Source of the DNA: Sphingomonas chungangi
GTDB taxonomy: Bacteria > Pseudomonadota > Alphaproteobacteria > Sphingomonadales > Sphingomonadaceae
Direction: 5' to 3'
Assembly: GCF_013778325.1 (NCBI RefSeq)
Contig: NZ_JACEIB010000003.1
Span: 372,001-436,000 of the forward strand
Length of the DNA stretch: 64,000 nucleotides
In this document: positions 41,997 to 51,093 of the stretch, in pieces
Numbering within the stretch: position 1 is the first letter of the stretch
Layout: each line of letters begins with the position of its first letter
Notes under the pieces: generated by a model
What the model saw: only the letters and a program-made list of their open reading frames with translations
Told to the model about the DNA's origin: nothing
The model's database searches: none
Position numbers and translations under genes: made by a program

Positions 41997-43214
41997 ATGA
42001 ACATGATGTTCCCCGAGCCGGTCATTCCGGCCCACGTGCCGCCTGAACTGGTGAAGCCCGATTTCCCGTTCATCTTCGGCCTGACGACCGACAGGGACCC
42101 GTTCAACGATCTCGCCGCATCGATCCACGAAGGGCCGGATATCATCTATGCGCCCTTCGCCTATCCCGGCGGCCAGCCCGCGTGGGTGCCGCGCCGCATG
42201 GAGACGCTGCGCACCATCTACCTGGATACCGAGCATTTCTCGTCGACCGATTTCTCGCCCTTCTCGAAGCTGATCGGCGCCAACTGGATCAACTCGCCGG
42301 CCGAGCTCGATCCGCCCGCGCACGGCCCGTTCCGTCAGATGGTCAACCCGGCCTTCACGCCCAAGGCGATGGCCGCGCTGGAGGACAAGATCCGCGTTTA
42401 TGCCGCGGAGTATGTCGATGCCTTCGCGGCGAAGGGCGAATGCGAGTTCATGGCCGACTTCGCCTTCGAGTTCCCGATCAAGGTGTTCATGGACCTCATG
42501 GGCCTGCCGCACGATCGCGTCGCCGAGTTCATGGACTGGGAAATGAACCTGCTCCACAATCACGATCTGTCCAAGATCGCGGCTGCGACGCAGAAAGTGG
42601 TCGATTATCTCGCGGAGGAGATCGAGGACCGGCGCCAGAACCCGCGGGACGATCTCATCACCTTCGGCGTCAACAACAAGATCGGCGATCGCCCTTTGAC
42701 CCAGGACGAGCTGATCGGCTTCATGTTCAACCTGTTCATCGGCGGCCTCGACACGGTTTCGACCAACATGGGGCTGCAATTCTGGCACCTCGCGACCCAT
42801 GCCGACGATCAGGCCCGGCTGCGCGCCCATCCGTCCGAGATACCGCACGCGATCGACGAGCTGATGCGGGCCTATGGCGCGGTGACCACCTTCCGCACGT
42901 GCAGGAAGGAAACCGAGATCGCCGGCATCCGCTTCATGCCGGGGGACAAGGTGGCGATGTCGACGACGCTTGCCGGTCGCGATCCGGCGGAATTCGACAA
43001 CCCGGCCGACGTGCGGCTGGATCGCAAGCCGCGCCATGTCGGCTTCGGGTTCGGAATCCACACCTGCATCGGTATGCATCTCGCCCGCCGCGAGTTGCGC
43101 ATCGCGATGGAGGAATTTCTCGCGCGTGTTCCGGCTTTCAAGCTGAAGCCTGACCATACCGTCGTCTGCCACATGGGCATGATCCAGCCCGTCGCGCTGC
43201 CGCTGGTCTGGTGA
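41997..43214 (+). CDS. Cytochrome P450 (class I, soluble)
   Basis: A 405-residue P450 related to that at 5895-7103: GGLDT in the I-helix (249-253), ELMR (288-291) as ExxR, and heme loop GFGIHTCIGM with Cys357. Both start with a PVIP(S/A)HVPP segment. No membrane anchor. ATG 41997 is preferred because GGAG lies 8 nt upstream; ATG 41991 would leave only 2 nt. Two related P450s suggest hydroxylation at two positions or of two intermediates, both probably served by the ferredoxin at 54422. Confidence 0.93.
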   Translation: MNMMFPEPVIPAHVPPELVKPDFPFIFGLTTDRDPFNDLAASIHEGPDIIYAPFAYPGGQPAWVPRRMETLRTIYLDTEHFSSTDFSPFSKLIGANWINSPAELDPPAHGPFRQMVNPAFTPKAMAALEDKIRVYAAEYVDAFAAKGECEFMADFAFEFPIKVFMDLMGLPHDRVAEFMDWEMNLLHNHDLSKIAAATQKVVDYLAEEIEDRRQNPRDDLITFGVNNKIGDRPLTQDELIGFMFNLFIGGLDTVSTNMGLQFWHLATHADDQARLRAHPSEIPHAIDELMRAYGAVTTFRTCRKETEIAGIRFMPGDKVAMSTTLAGRDPAEFDNPADVRLDRKPRHVGFGFGIHTCIGMHLARRELRIAMEEFLARVPAFKLKPDHTVVCHMGMIQPVALPLVW

Positions 43215-43244
43215 AACTGGGGCCGGGTGGAGGCTCCGACCGGT

Positions 43245-44303
43245 TCAACTCCGCAGATAATCCGCGTAGCGATCGACATAGTGCCTGACCCGGCCGACCA
43301 GAAAATCGGGTAGCGCATCCGGCGCCGGCATCGCCTTCTCGTTGCCGTAGCTGCGGATCGACAGGATGAGGATCTTCAGCGCGGCAACGGCCAGATAATA
43401 ACTGAAATAGGGCATCGGCCAGCCATAGATACGCTCGAACCCCGCAATCGCGGCTGCTTCGTCGGGGATGCCGTCGATTCGCTGGACCCCGAAGTTGAGG
43501 CTGAACACGTCGTCAAGGTACATCCAGTGCGCCAGATCGGCTTCGGGCGGGCCGAGCGACGCGACTTCGAAATCGAACAGCGAGGCAACCTCGCCGTCGC
43601 GCCGGAACATCGTGTTGCCGAGCCGGGCGTCGTTCCAGACGAGTCCCGATCGCTGCAGGGGCGGGGGATTGGCGATGAGGAAGCGAAGTGCGGTTTCGAT
43701 GATCGGGAAAGGCCGCCCGGCCGATGCCCAGTCGTACCAGCGACTGACGAACCTGGTGAGATAGAATATCGCGCCGGGTGCAGAGTCCACGCCGTCGGCA
43801 AGAAACGGAAAGGCCTGCCAGTCGATCGCGTGGAGCCTGTGCATTTCGCGCACGCCGTTCCACCAGTGCCGCGCGCGATCCGCCGCGCCGAGCTCTTCCG
43901 CGAACCAGCCTTGCGCATGGTAGCTTGGAAAATCCGGCGGCACACGCCCGTCGATCCGATCCATCAGGAAGAAGGGCGCGCCGAGAACCGCCGGGTCTTC
44001 TTCCTTGAACTCGACGGTCGGCACCTTGACCGATGAATGGGCGGTGATCGCCCGCATCACGCGACACTGATGGAACACGTCGGCGAGCATCGGCACTGCG
44101 ACGTCCCGCTGGAGCCGCGCGACGAGTGGGCGCTCGCGCTTTACGCCGTCGTCTGTCCAGGCGGCGGTGAACAGCACGGTGCGGCTGGAAAATCCCTGCG
44201 CGGGCTCGGTGACGTCGCGAATGACGACGGGCGGCCGGCCCGCGAGACGCGCCGACAGCCAGTCGGCCAAGCGGTCGGCCGGGAAGGCGGGCTCGGCCGT
44301 CAC
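43245..44303 (-). CDS. Phosphotransferase family protein (ACAD10/11-kinase-like)
   Basis: A 352-residue APH-fold protein: Brenner motif LVWNDARLGNTMF (His replaced by Asn224; Asp225 and Asn230 kept) and metal-binding FDFEVA (Asp244). The WNDxRLGN form is common in the ACAD10/11-like kinases that phosphorylate 4-hydroxyacyl-CoAs. GTG start overlaps the CapA stop (GTGA), making it the last gene of an MDR-CapA-kinase operon. Confidence 0.85.
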   Translation of the reverse strand: MTAEPAFPADRLADWLSARLAGRPPVVIRDVTEPAQGFSSRTVLFTAAWTDDGVKRERPLVARLQRDVAVPMLADVFHQCRVMRAITAHSSVKVPTVEFKEEDPAVLGAPFFLMDRIDGRVPPDFPSYHAQGWFAEELGAADRARHWWNGVREMHRLHAIDWQAFPFLADGVDSAPGAIFYLTRFVSRWYDWASAGRPFPIIETALRFLIANPPPLQRSGLVWNDARLGNTMFRRDGEVASLFDFEVASLGPPEADLAHWMYLDDVFSLNFGVQRIDGIPDEAAAIAGFERIYGWPMPYFSYYLAVAALKILILSIRSYGNEKAMPAPDALPDFLVGRVRHYVDRYADYLRS

Positions 44304-45403
44304 GTGAGCGCGATCGCGCCGTCCGGGCCGATGTGCCCGTTCAGCTTGGCGGCCTCCGTCCGCTCCCGGACTAGCGCGAGGATGTCGTCATGATAGGCAT
44401 CTCCGGGCGCAAGCAACCGGGGCCAGCCGCCGGAGCCGAGATAGACGGGCACGATTCTTATGCCCGTGATCGCGCCGCCCGAGATGGTGACCGATGCGGC
44501 AAGCCCTCGGCTCGTCTCGTCGAGCAGCGGTGCCGATATGCCCGATGGGGTCTCGTCACGCGACCAGGGCGAGATCATCGCGAACTTGCCCATGCAATAG
44601 AGGATCGCCTTGCCGCGATAGACCTCCACCCCCTTGATCGGCAGCGGTCCCTGGCTGACGATCAGGTCCACGCCTGCGTCAATGAAGGCGTGGGCCGCCT
44701 CGCGCTGATAGTCTGCGATGGCCGACGGATGCTCGAGGATGCCCCAGTGGCAGCTCAGTACGACGATGTCGGTCTCGGCTTTGAGCGCCCTGACGCTCTC
44801 TATCACCGCGCCGAGATCCTCGCGGTTGACCAGCGTGCGGATGTCCGGCTCGGTCCCCCAATTGTCCCAAGATGCATTCTCTGCATAGGTGTGGCGGCGC
44901 AATGGCACGATGCCGGGGGTGCGCCGGCCGGCATGGGCGCCGGGCAGGAAGCCGGACGTGCAGGCGAGGAAACCGATCCGGTGGCCATTGCGCTCGACGA
45001 TCGCGGGTTCCCGCGCGGCCGCGATATCAATCCCGCCGCCCACCGGCGCAATGTCGTTTTCCCGAAGCAGCGCGATCGTCCGCAGAAAGGCGCGGTAGCC
45101 GCCGTGCATGGTGTGATTGTTGGCGACCGACATCACGTCGAAGCCGGCGCGGCCCATCATCCGGATCGATTCCGGGGCGCCCGGCGCGAACAGGTCGCCC
45201 TTGTCGAAATCGTCGTTGATATGCGCTTCGACCGGATGCGTATCGCCCGCTTCCTCGGCATAAGGCCATTCGCAGTTTCCGAAGGTGATGTCCGCGCGGG
45301 ATAGTGTCGGGGTCGACTGGTCGAACAGTTTGGCGGGCGGCTCGCGCGTCATCAATTGCAGATCGCCGACCACGAACAGTTCGACATCGCCACGCTCGTC
45401 CAT
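44300..45403 (-). CDS. CapA/PgsA-like metallophosphoesterase-fold protein
   Basis: A 367-residue PGA_cap family protein: VGDLQLM at the N-terminus, FGNCEWPYAEE, MSVANNHTMHGG and a late VLSCHWGILEH, which are the Asp/Asn/His metal-site blocks of calcineurin-like phosphoesterases. CapA proteins are named for poly-gamma-glutamate capsule synthesis, but this one has no membrane anchor or signal and sits between catabolic genes. ATG 45403 is better spaced from TAGGAG than ATG 45409. A phosphatase partner for the kinase downstream is a reasonable guess. Confidence 0.82.
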   Translation of the reverse strand: MDERGDVELFVVGDLQLMTREPPAKLFDQSTPTLSRADITFGNCEWPYAEEAGDTHPVEAHINDDFDKGDLFAPGAPESIRMMGRAGFDVMSVANNHTMHGGYRAFLRTIALLRENDIAPVGGGIDIAAAREPAIVERNGHRIGFLACTSGFLPGAHAGRRTPGIVPLRRHTYAENASWDNWGTEPDIRTLVNREDLGAVIESVRALKAETDIVVLSCHWGILEHPSAIADYQREAAHAFIDAGVDLIVSQGPLPIKGVEVYRGKAILYCMGKFAMISPWSRDETPSGISAPLLDETSRGLAASVTISGGAITGIRIVPVYLGSGGWPRLLAPGDAYHDDILALVRERTEAAKLNGHIGPDGAIALT

Positions 45404-45461
45404 CGTCATGCTCCTAGCTGCGACAAAGCTACTCAGTGGTCCCGACGCCGAGGTTTCGCCT

Positions 45462-46382
45462 TCAGAAATCGATCACGATCTTGCCGTAGGGACTGCCCGC
45501 CTGCGCGGCCCAGGCCTCGGCCGCCGACGAGAAAGGAAAACGTACGGTGTCGGCACGCAGGCCGTGGTCGAGCGCCATGCCCATCAACCTGTCGTAGGCG
45601 GCGCGGCGCTCGGTTGCGGGGCGTTGGCCCGTACCGACCCCGACATGGCTTCGGAAGACGAGATCGCGCAGCGACAGGGTGACGGTGGAACCGGCCTGGA
45701 CCCCAATGCTCATCATCCGCGCGCCCGGCGCGGTCGCACGCATGGCCGCCTCGGCGGGCGGGCCGTAGATCACGTCGAGCACGACATCGAACCCCCGTTT
45801 GCAGGCCGCTTTGAGCGCGGCTTCATCGTCGTCCCCACCGATCACCGCCACGGCATCCGCAAGGCCGCGTTCCTGTAGCGCGGCGAGCTTGGCGGCATTG
45901 CGCGACGCCGCCACGACGCGGCCGGCGCCGACTATCCGTGCGATCTGGAGCGCGAACTGGCCGACCGGCCCGGTCGCGCCGAGGATCAGGACTTCGTCGC
46001 CCGGCCGGATGCGCGCTTCCTCAAGCGGGATCAGCGCGCCCGTCCCCGAAATGGCGAGGGCGATGACCTGATCATGCTCCAGCCCGGCAGGGACGGGCCA
46101 GATTTCGCTGTCCGCCACGAGGGTCTGCTCCGCCATCGCGCCGAACGGCGGGAGGCTATGCCCGAAATAGACGCGCTCGCCGCTTGCCAGCCGGCCTACC
46201 CCTTCGCCGCCCGGCACATAGTCCGCCTCCACCGGGCCGAAGAAGCCTTTCGCGCGCATCAGGTCTGTCGGGCCGATTCCGGCCGCTTCGACGATGACGA
46301 TGCTGTGACCGTCGCGCGCCTCCGGCGCTGGCCGTTCGGCCAGCGTAAAGCTGCCGTCGCGGGCGATGTTGGCGGTGCGCAT
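45462..46382 (-). CDS. MDR-family NAD(P)-dependent oxidoreductase
   Basis: A 306-residue quinone-oxidoreductase-like MDR: IVIVEAAGIGPTDLMRAKGFFG, VPGGEGVGRL and the Rossmann motif LGATGPVGQFALQIA. No zinc-binding Cys pattern is seen. ATG 46382 has CGGAG 7 nt upstream; the longer frame is rejected because it crosses the divergent promoter. First gene of the operon leading to CapA and the phosphotransferase. Confidence 0.86.
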   Translation of the reverse strand: MRTANIARDGSFTLAERPAPEARDGHSIVIVEAAGIGPTDLMRAKGFFGPVEADYVPGGEGVGRLASGERVYFGHSLPPFGAMAEQTLVADSEIWPVPAGLEHDQVIALAISGTGALIPLEEARIRPGDEVLILGATGPVGQFALQIARIVGAGRVVAASRNAAKLAALQERGLADAVAVIGGDDDEAALKAACKRGFDVVLDVIYGPPAEAAMRATAPGARMMSIGVQAGSTVTLSLRDLVFRSHVGVGTGQRPATERRAAYDRLMGMALDHGLRADTVRFPFSSAAEAWAAQAGSPYGKIVIDF

Positions 46383-46415
46383 GGCCACTCCGTATGGGCT
46401 GAGGGAAACTAGCGT

Positions 46416-46431
46416 GCCTGTCGCAGGTAGG
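46416..46431. promoter_or_regulatory. CCTRYC-N4-GRYAGG site S14 (MDR/AKR divergent promoter)
   Basis: GCCTGTCGCAGGTAGG has an exact right half; the left half is displaced by one base. It lies 33 nt from the MDR start (46382) and 55 nt from the AKR start (46487). Weaker member. Confidence 0.45.
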
Positions 46432-46486
46432 GGGAAAACGCGCGGCGGGAACTCCAATGTCGGGTCGAAACCGGATGAGGACAGGG

Positions 46487-47542
46487 ATGATGACGACACC
46501 GCTTTCGCTTGAAACCTATCGCTTGCTGGGGCGCTCGGGCCTGCGCGTCTCGCCGCTGGCACTGGGCAGCATGACGTTTGGTGAGGAATGGGGTGCCGAG
46601 GAGCAGGAATCGCGCCGTATCTTCGATGCCTATGTCGATCGCGGCGGCAATTTCATCGACACGGCGGGATTCTACGCGGACGGTAGATCGGAAGAGCTGA
46701 CCGGCAAATTCGCCGAGTCGAAGCGCGAACAGCTCGTCCTGGCGACCAAATACTCGCTCGTCCGGGGTGTCGGTGATCCCAACAGCGCCGGCAACGGGCG
46801 GCGCAACATGATGCGAACGGTCGAGACGAGCCTGAGACGGCTGCGCACCGATCGCATCGACCTCTTCTTCCTGCACGTCTGGGACGATACCACCCCCGCC
46901 GACGAGATCCTGCGGGCGTTCGACGACCTCGTGACGCAGGGCAAGATCTTGTATCTGGGCATTTCGGACACGCCCGCCTGGCAGATCGCGCGGCTACAGA
47001 CGATGGCGGAGCTGCGTGGCTGGACACAGCTGGCCGGCCTCCAGGTTGAGTACAACCTCATCGAGCGTACCGCCGAGCGCGAGCTGATTCCGGCGGCGCA
47101 GTCCTTGGGAATCGGCGTGCTGCCCTGGTCGCCGCTGGCGAGCGGGCGTCTCTCCGGCAAATATGCGTCCGGCGCGTCGCCGGATGAAGCTGGCGGAAGG
47201 GGAGCGATGCTCGTCGCCGGCGGCCGGATCACCGAACGGGCGACGGCGATCGCCGATGTCGTGAAGGCCGTCGCCGACGAGATCGGCGTCACCTCCGCGC
47301 AGGTCGCGATCGCGTGGACGCTGGCCAACCCCGCGGTCGTGTCGCCGCAGATCGGCGCCCGTACGCAGCGTCAGCTCGAAGACAACCTGGGTGCACTCGA
47401 CGTGAAGCTCGAGCCGGAGCATCTCGCGCGGCTGGCAGAGGCCAGCCGTTTCGATCTAGGCTTCCCCCACGACTTCCTGTCCGCGCCGCTGATCCGGCAG
47501 GCCTTGACCGCGGGACGGACGATCCAGCTGCGACGGTGCTAA
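46487..47542 (+). CDS. Aldo/keto reductase
   Basis: A 351-residue AKR: GRSGLRVSPLALGSMTFG start block, catalytic tetrad Asp/Tyr in NFIDTAGFYADG, Lys in VLATKYS, His in FFLHVWDD, and the NADPH-binding C-terminal region (IGARTQRQLEDNLGAL). It reduces aldehydes or ketones with NADPH. GAGGACAGGG precedes ATG 46487 (46490 is also possible). It converges with the TonB receptor across a strong hairpin. Confidence 0.92.
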   Translation: MMTTPLSLETYRLLGRSGLRVSPLALGSMTFGEEWGAEEQESRRIFDAYVDRGGNFIDTAGFYADGRSEELTGKFAESKREQLVLATKYSLVRGVGDPNSAGNGRRNMMRTVETSLRRLRTDRIDLFFLHVWDDTTPADEILRAFDDLVTQGKILYLGISDTPAWQIARLQTMAELRGWTQLAGLQVEYNLIERTAERELIPAAQSLGIGVLPWSPLASGRLSGKYASGASPDEAGGRGAMLVAGGRITERATAIADVVKAVADEIGVTSAQVAIAWTLANPAVVSPQIGARTQRQLEDNLGALDVKLEPEHLARLAEASRFDLGFPHDFLSAPLIRQALTAGRTIQLRRC

Positions 47543-47551
47543 GGCATGAGG

Positions 47552-47582
47552 GCCCGCCGATGGCACGGTGCCATCGGCGGGC
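47552..47582. terminator. Strong hairpin between convergent AKR and TonB genes
   Basis: GCCCGCCGATGG and its exact complement form a 12-bp stem (47552-47563, 47571-47582); the inner CAC/GTG can extend it. It lies 9 nt after the AKR stop and 6 nt beyond the receptor stop. No T-tract follows, so it is a probable bidirectional terminator. Confidence 0.65.
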
Positions 47583-47588
47583 ATCGGA

Positions 47589-50054
47589 TCAGAAGCTGTA
47601 GCGGGCCGTCACACCGTAGGTGCGCGGATCGCCGACGGCGACTGAATTGACCGGGAAGCTGTTCAGCAGCACGTCCGCCGCGGCGAAGTAGCGCTCCTTG
47701 GTCAGGTTGCGGACGAAGACGCTGAGATCCAGGCCGGTGCCGCCGATCTTCTCCCAATCGAGCCGCATATTGACGAGATTGTAGCCGGGCAGCTTCTCGC
47801 CATATTGGCCGCCGAAGTCCGCGGTCATGAACAGGTCGCCGCTCAGCGTCAGGTTGCTGTCGAGCGGCCGGAACGGAAGCGTCCAGCTGCCGCTCAGCGT
47901 GCCCGAGAAGCTCGGTGCATATTTGTTGACGCTGTCCTTGGTGAACACGATTCCCTGGATCGGCGGCAGCGAGACGCTGTCGACGGTCACATGTGTATAG
48001 GCGCCGTTGAACGACAGCGTGAGGTTTCGCGTCGGGCTGACCGATGCCTCCAGCTCGACGCCATAGATCGAGAGATCGGCCGCGTTCACGCCGATCGAGG
48101 CGTTGGTCGGATTGTCCGGCGCGTTCGACGGTACGATACCCTGGACGTTCAGGAACTGCAGCGCGTTCTTGTACTTGGTATAGTAGGCGGCCGTGTTGAT
48201 ACGGCCCCGCGCGCCGGCGACATTGAAGTCCCACTTCTCACCGATCTCGACGTCCGTCAGCTTCTCCTCTCCGGTCTTCTGGAAAGGCCGCAGATCGACG
48301 CTGTTGGCGCTGTTCGTGGTGGTAAAGGGTGTCTCGAACAACGGCGTGTTGACGTTCACGCCGCGATAGCCGCGGCGGCTGACGACATAGAGCAGCAGGT
48401 TGGGCCGCGCCTTCCAGTCGAGCCCAACGGTCCAGCTCGGCGCCGAGCCACGGTTGCTGACGATGCCCACGCCGTCGGTTGTGTTGCCGTCATTGGCGAT
48501 GCTCCGGCACGTCGCATCGCTGGCGTAGGTGGTACCGATCGCGCCGCCGCAAGCCGAGACCTTGTCCCAGCTGTAGCGGATGCCGCCGGTGAAGTTCAGC
48601 GTGTCGGTGACCTTGTAGGTCGCCTGGCCGAAGAACGCATAGTTGGTGTTGCGGACGTTCGCCGTCACCACCGATGCCGGCGCGCCGGGCGTCGTGAAGG
48701 CATCGAAGGTCGAGCCGGAAGGGCCGTCCGGCGTATCGTGGCTGTAGAAGGCGCCGACGATGAAGTTGAAGCGATTGAACGTGCCCAGGAATTGCGTCTC
48801 GTTCGTCAGATACTGGCGCTCGATCAGTGCGGCGGCGTGGAAGATCGTGAACGGCACGTCGACCGGACTCCCGACCGCCGCGCCGGGCAGGAAGGTGGGG
48901 CCTACCGCCGCCGTATTGATCAGCTGGTCGCTCTTGTTCTTGCGATAGCCGAAGATGTTGCGCAGCGTGAAGTTGCCGAAGGTTGCGCTTGTATCGTTGC
49001 TGATGCCCTCGTTGCGGCGATTGGCGCGACCGCTGCCCGAGCTATCTTCAAACGATCCATAGAAATTGGCCTTCTGCTGGCCCAGATAGCCTTGGATCTG
49101 CTGATCGAGCGAATCCGCGATCGCGCCCGGGCCGAACAGCGCGCCGAAGGAGAAGTTCTGGCGGAGCAGATAGTAGCCCGAGCCATATTCACGCGCCTTG
49201 AAATAATCGGCGGTGGTGGTGCTCTTCAGCCAGTCGGTCGGGGTGAAGAGTACGGATACGCGGCCGCTATCCTGGTGGACGTTGTTGAAACCGTTGCCGC
49301 CGTTGATGGCGTAGATTTCCGGATCGCGGCGACGGATCTGGCCGGCAACGCGCACGGCCAGGATGTCCTTGATGAGCGGCACGTTCACCGCTCCCTGGAC
49401 TTCCTTGTAGTCGTAATTGCCGTAGGTGCCTTCGAGATAGCCGGTGAAATCGCGCGTCGATGCGGACTGGGGGGTGATCAGAATGGCGCCACCAAGCGTG
49501 TTGCGGCCGAACAACGTTCCCTGCGGGCCTTTGAGCACCTGCACGTTCGCGATGTCGAAGGTTGGCACGTTCGAGCCGAGCGACGCGAGCGGTACGTTGG
49601 CGAAATAGGTGACCACGCCGGGCGTCACTTCGCCGGTCGGGATCTGGCCGATGCCGCGCAGGGTGACGGCGGTGTTGTCCTTGCCGCCTTCCGACGAGAA
49701 GGTCAGGCCAGGGGAGATCGTGCGGATATCGGCGATGGTCTGGACGCTGCTGCGGGTCAACGTCGCGCCGCTGAACGCCGCGACCGAGATCGGCACGTTC
49801 TGGAGCTTCTCGTCACGCCGGCGCGCGGTCACGATGATATCGCCCGGCCCCGCGGAGGGCGCTCCGACGTTCTGCGACGTGCCGCTGTCTGTCGCGGCGG
49901 ACGCAGAGGGAGCTGGCGATCCGGGTGTCGGGGGCGGCGAGGCAGGGGCTGCGACCGGTGCGCCACTGGCCTGCGCGAATGCCGCCGCGGGAGCCAGCAC
50001 CGCGAGCGCGACTGTGCCGAGCAGGGCTTTCCGGATGATCGGTTCTAGCGGCAT
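47589..50054 (-). CDS. TonB-dependent outer-membrane receptor
   Basis: An 821-residue receptor: signal peptide MPLEPIIRKALLGTVALAVL with cleavage near AFAQ, a Pro/Ala/Ser-rich linker (28-70), TonB box-like GDIIVTARRR, plug domain with VPISVAAFSG and VLKGPQGTLFGRNTLGGAI, and a barrel ending in GVTARYSF. It belongs to the sphingomonad group of receptors for hydrophobic or sugar-like substrates and is the likely uptake route for the island substrate. AAGGGAGG precedes the start. Site S15 lies 85 nt upstream, tying it to the catabolic genes. Confidence 0.93.
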   Translation of the reverse strand: MPLEPIIRKALLGTVALAVLAPAAAFAQASGAPVAAPASPPPTPGSPAPSASAATDSGTSQNVGAPSAGPGDIIVTARRRDEKLQNVPISVAAFSGATLTRSSVQTIADIRTISPGLTFSSEGGKDNTAVTLRGIGQIPTGEVTPGVVTYFANVPLASLGSNVPTFDIANVQVLKGPQGTLFGRNTLGGAILITPQSASTRDFTGYLEGTYGNYDYKEVQGAVNVPLIKDILAVRVAGQIRRRDPEIYAINGGNGFNNVHQDSGRVSVLFTPTDWLKSTTTADYFKAREYGSGYYLLRQNFSFGALFGPGAIADSLDQQIQGYLGQQKANFYGSFEDSSGSGRANRRNEGISNDTSATFGNFTLRNIFGYRKNKSDQLINTAAVGPTFLPGAAVGSPVDVPFTIFHAAALIERQYLTNETQFLGTFNRFNFIVGAFYSHDTPDGPSGSTFDAFTTPGAPASVVTANVRNTNYAFFGQATYKVTDTLNFTGGIRYSWDKVSACGGAIGTTYASDATCRSIANDGNTTDGVGIVSNRGSAPSWTVGLDWKARPNLLLYVVSRRGYRGVNVNTPLFETPFTTTNSANSVDLRPFQKTGEEKLTDVEIGEKWDFNVAGARGRINTAAYYTKYKNALQFLNVQGIVPSNAPDNPTNASIGVNAADLSIYGVELEASVSPTRNLTLSFNGAYTHVTVDSVSLPPIQGIVFTKDSVNKYAPSFSGTLSGSWTLPFRPLDSNLTLSGDLFMTADFGGQYGEKLPGYNLVNMRLDWEKIGGTGLDLSVFVRNLTKERYFAAADVLLNSFPVNSVAVGDPRTYGVTARYSF

Positions 50055-50139
50055 TTTTACCTCCCTTACGCTTGTTCTGTATTCTGTATCGAGTGATGCT
50101 CGTCTGGCGCGTCTCTTGCGGTGACACGCAGTTTCGAAA

Positions 50140-50155
50140 CCTATCTTAATGCAGG
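50140..50155. promoter_or_regulatory. CCTRYC-N4-GRYAGG site S15 (TonB receptor promoter)
   Basis: CCTATCTTAATGCAGG has an exact left half and one mismatch on the right, and agrees with S1 at 13 of 16 bases. It lies 85 nt upstream of the receptor start (50054). Confidence 0.65.
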
Positions 50156-50271
50156 GCGGCGTTCGAAGTCGGATCCGGTGTTGCAAAAAGCCCGATCCGG
50201 TATCGGATCCGGAGCGCCCGCGCGACGCGCGACGTCTTGTCGTTCATCCGGCGCTTCGATAGGGCATTCCC

Positions 50272-50973
50272 GTGAACGAAATGAGCATCACGAGACGAGC
50301 CTATCAGACCCTGCGCGCCCAGATCATCGGGTGCGAACTGAAACCCGGCGCGCGCCTGAACATCTCTTCACTGCAAGCGACGCTGGAACTCAGCCAGGCT
50401 TCTGTCCGGGAAGCGCTCTCGCGGCTGACGGCGGAGGGTCTCGTCGAAAGCGACCAGCATCGCGGATTTCGCGTGAGCCCGGTTTCGGCAACCGGCTTTC
50501 GCGAGTTGATCGAAGCCTGCATGACCGTCGAGCTGCCATGTATCCGCTCGTCGATCGCCAATGGCGACCCTGAATGGGAACGGCGGATAACCGCAGCCTA
50601 TCACCGTTGCGTGCTTACGCTCGAGCAACTCTCCACAGGCGCAGTGGGAATTGATGCCTACTCGAATGAGCGAAAGGGATTTTACGACGCCCTGCTGAGC
50701 GCCTGCGAGAACAAGTGGCTGCTGTGGTCGTGGGAACTGCTTTACGCCCAGAACATGCGCTATCGTCATATGTACCTGGCGCTCGCGCGCTGGGATCTGG
50801 AGCATCTGTCGATGCATCGCGAAGTGCTGGACGCGGTGCTGCGACGGGACATTGCCAAGGTCGAGGCGATGGCGATCGCCAATTACGCGGAGTCGGTCGC
50901 CTATATTGAGCAAGCGATGTTGCATCACCTCGAAGAGACATCCGTCGGTCCGCAGACCCTCGCATCTGCGTAA
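50272..50973 (+). CDS. GntR-family (FCD) transcriptional regulator
   Basis: A 233-residue GntR regulator: winged helix with ARLNISSLQATLELSQASVREALSRLTAEGLVESDQHRGFRV, then an FCD domain with HREVLDAVLRRDIAKVEAMAIANYAES. GTG 50272 has AGGG 7 nt upstream; ATG 50281 is an alternative. It sits directly before the CMD/VOC operon whose promoter carries paired TTATGCAT/ATGCATAA elements, making it a candidate to bind them. CGGATCCGG is repeated twice upstream (50170 and 50204). Confidence 0.88.
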   Translation: MNEMSITRRAYQTLRAQIIGCELKPGARLNISSLQATLELSQASVREALSRLTAEGLVESDQHRGFRVSPVSATGFRELIEACMTVELPCIRSSIANGDPEWERRITAAYHRCVLTLEQLSTGAVGIDAYSNERKGFYDALLSACENKWLLWSWELLYAQNMRYRHMYLALARWDLEHLSMHREVLDAVLRRDIAKVEAMAIANYAESVAYIEQAMLHHLEETSVGPQTLASA

Positions 50974-50996
50974 CTCTCCCGATCGCATCCGACGGC

Positions 50997-51056
50997 TTAT
51001 GCATTGCCACGGATATCATGCATAAACTTGACGCAGGTATGGATCGGACGTAGCCT
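50997..51056 (+). promoter_or_regulatory. Paired TTATGCAT elements with a sigma-70-like promoter
   Basis: TTATGCAT (50997-51004) and ATGCATAA (51018-51025) form an inverted pair just before TTGACG (51028-51033), a 17-nt spacer and TAGCCT (51051-51056). This would drive the gene at 51094. The position of the pair next to the -35 box suits a regulator site. Confidence 0.55.
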
Positions 51057-51093
51057 CCTCACAGCCTTACAAAGGTCGAACAGGAGAGTGCGG

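Noticed and set aside
50170-50212. CGGATCCGG repeated at 50170 and 50204 with CGATCCGG between, upstream of the GntR gene.
   Set aside because: Could be an operator, but no other promoter in the window shows it, so there is no support beyond local repetition.
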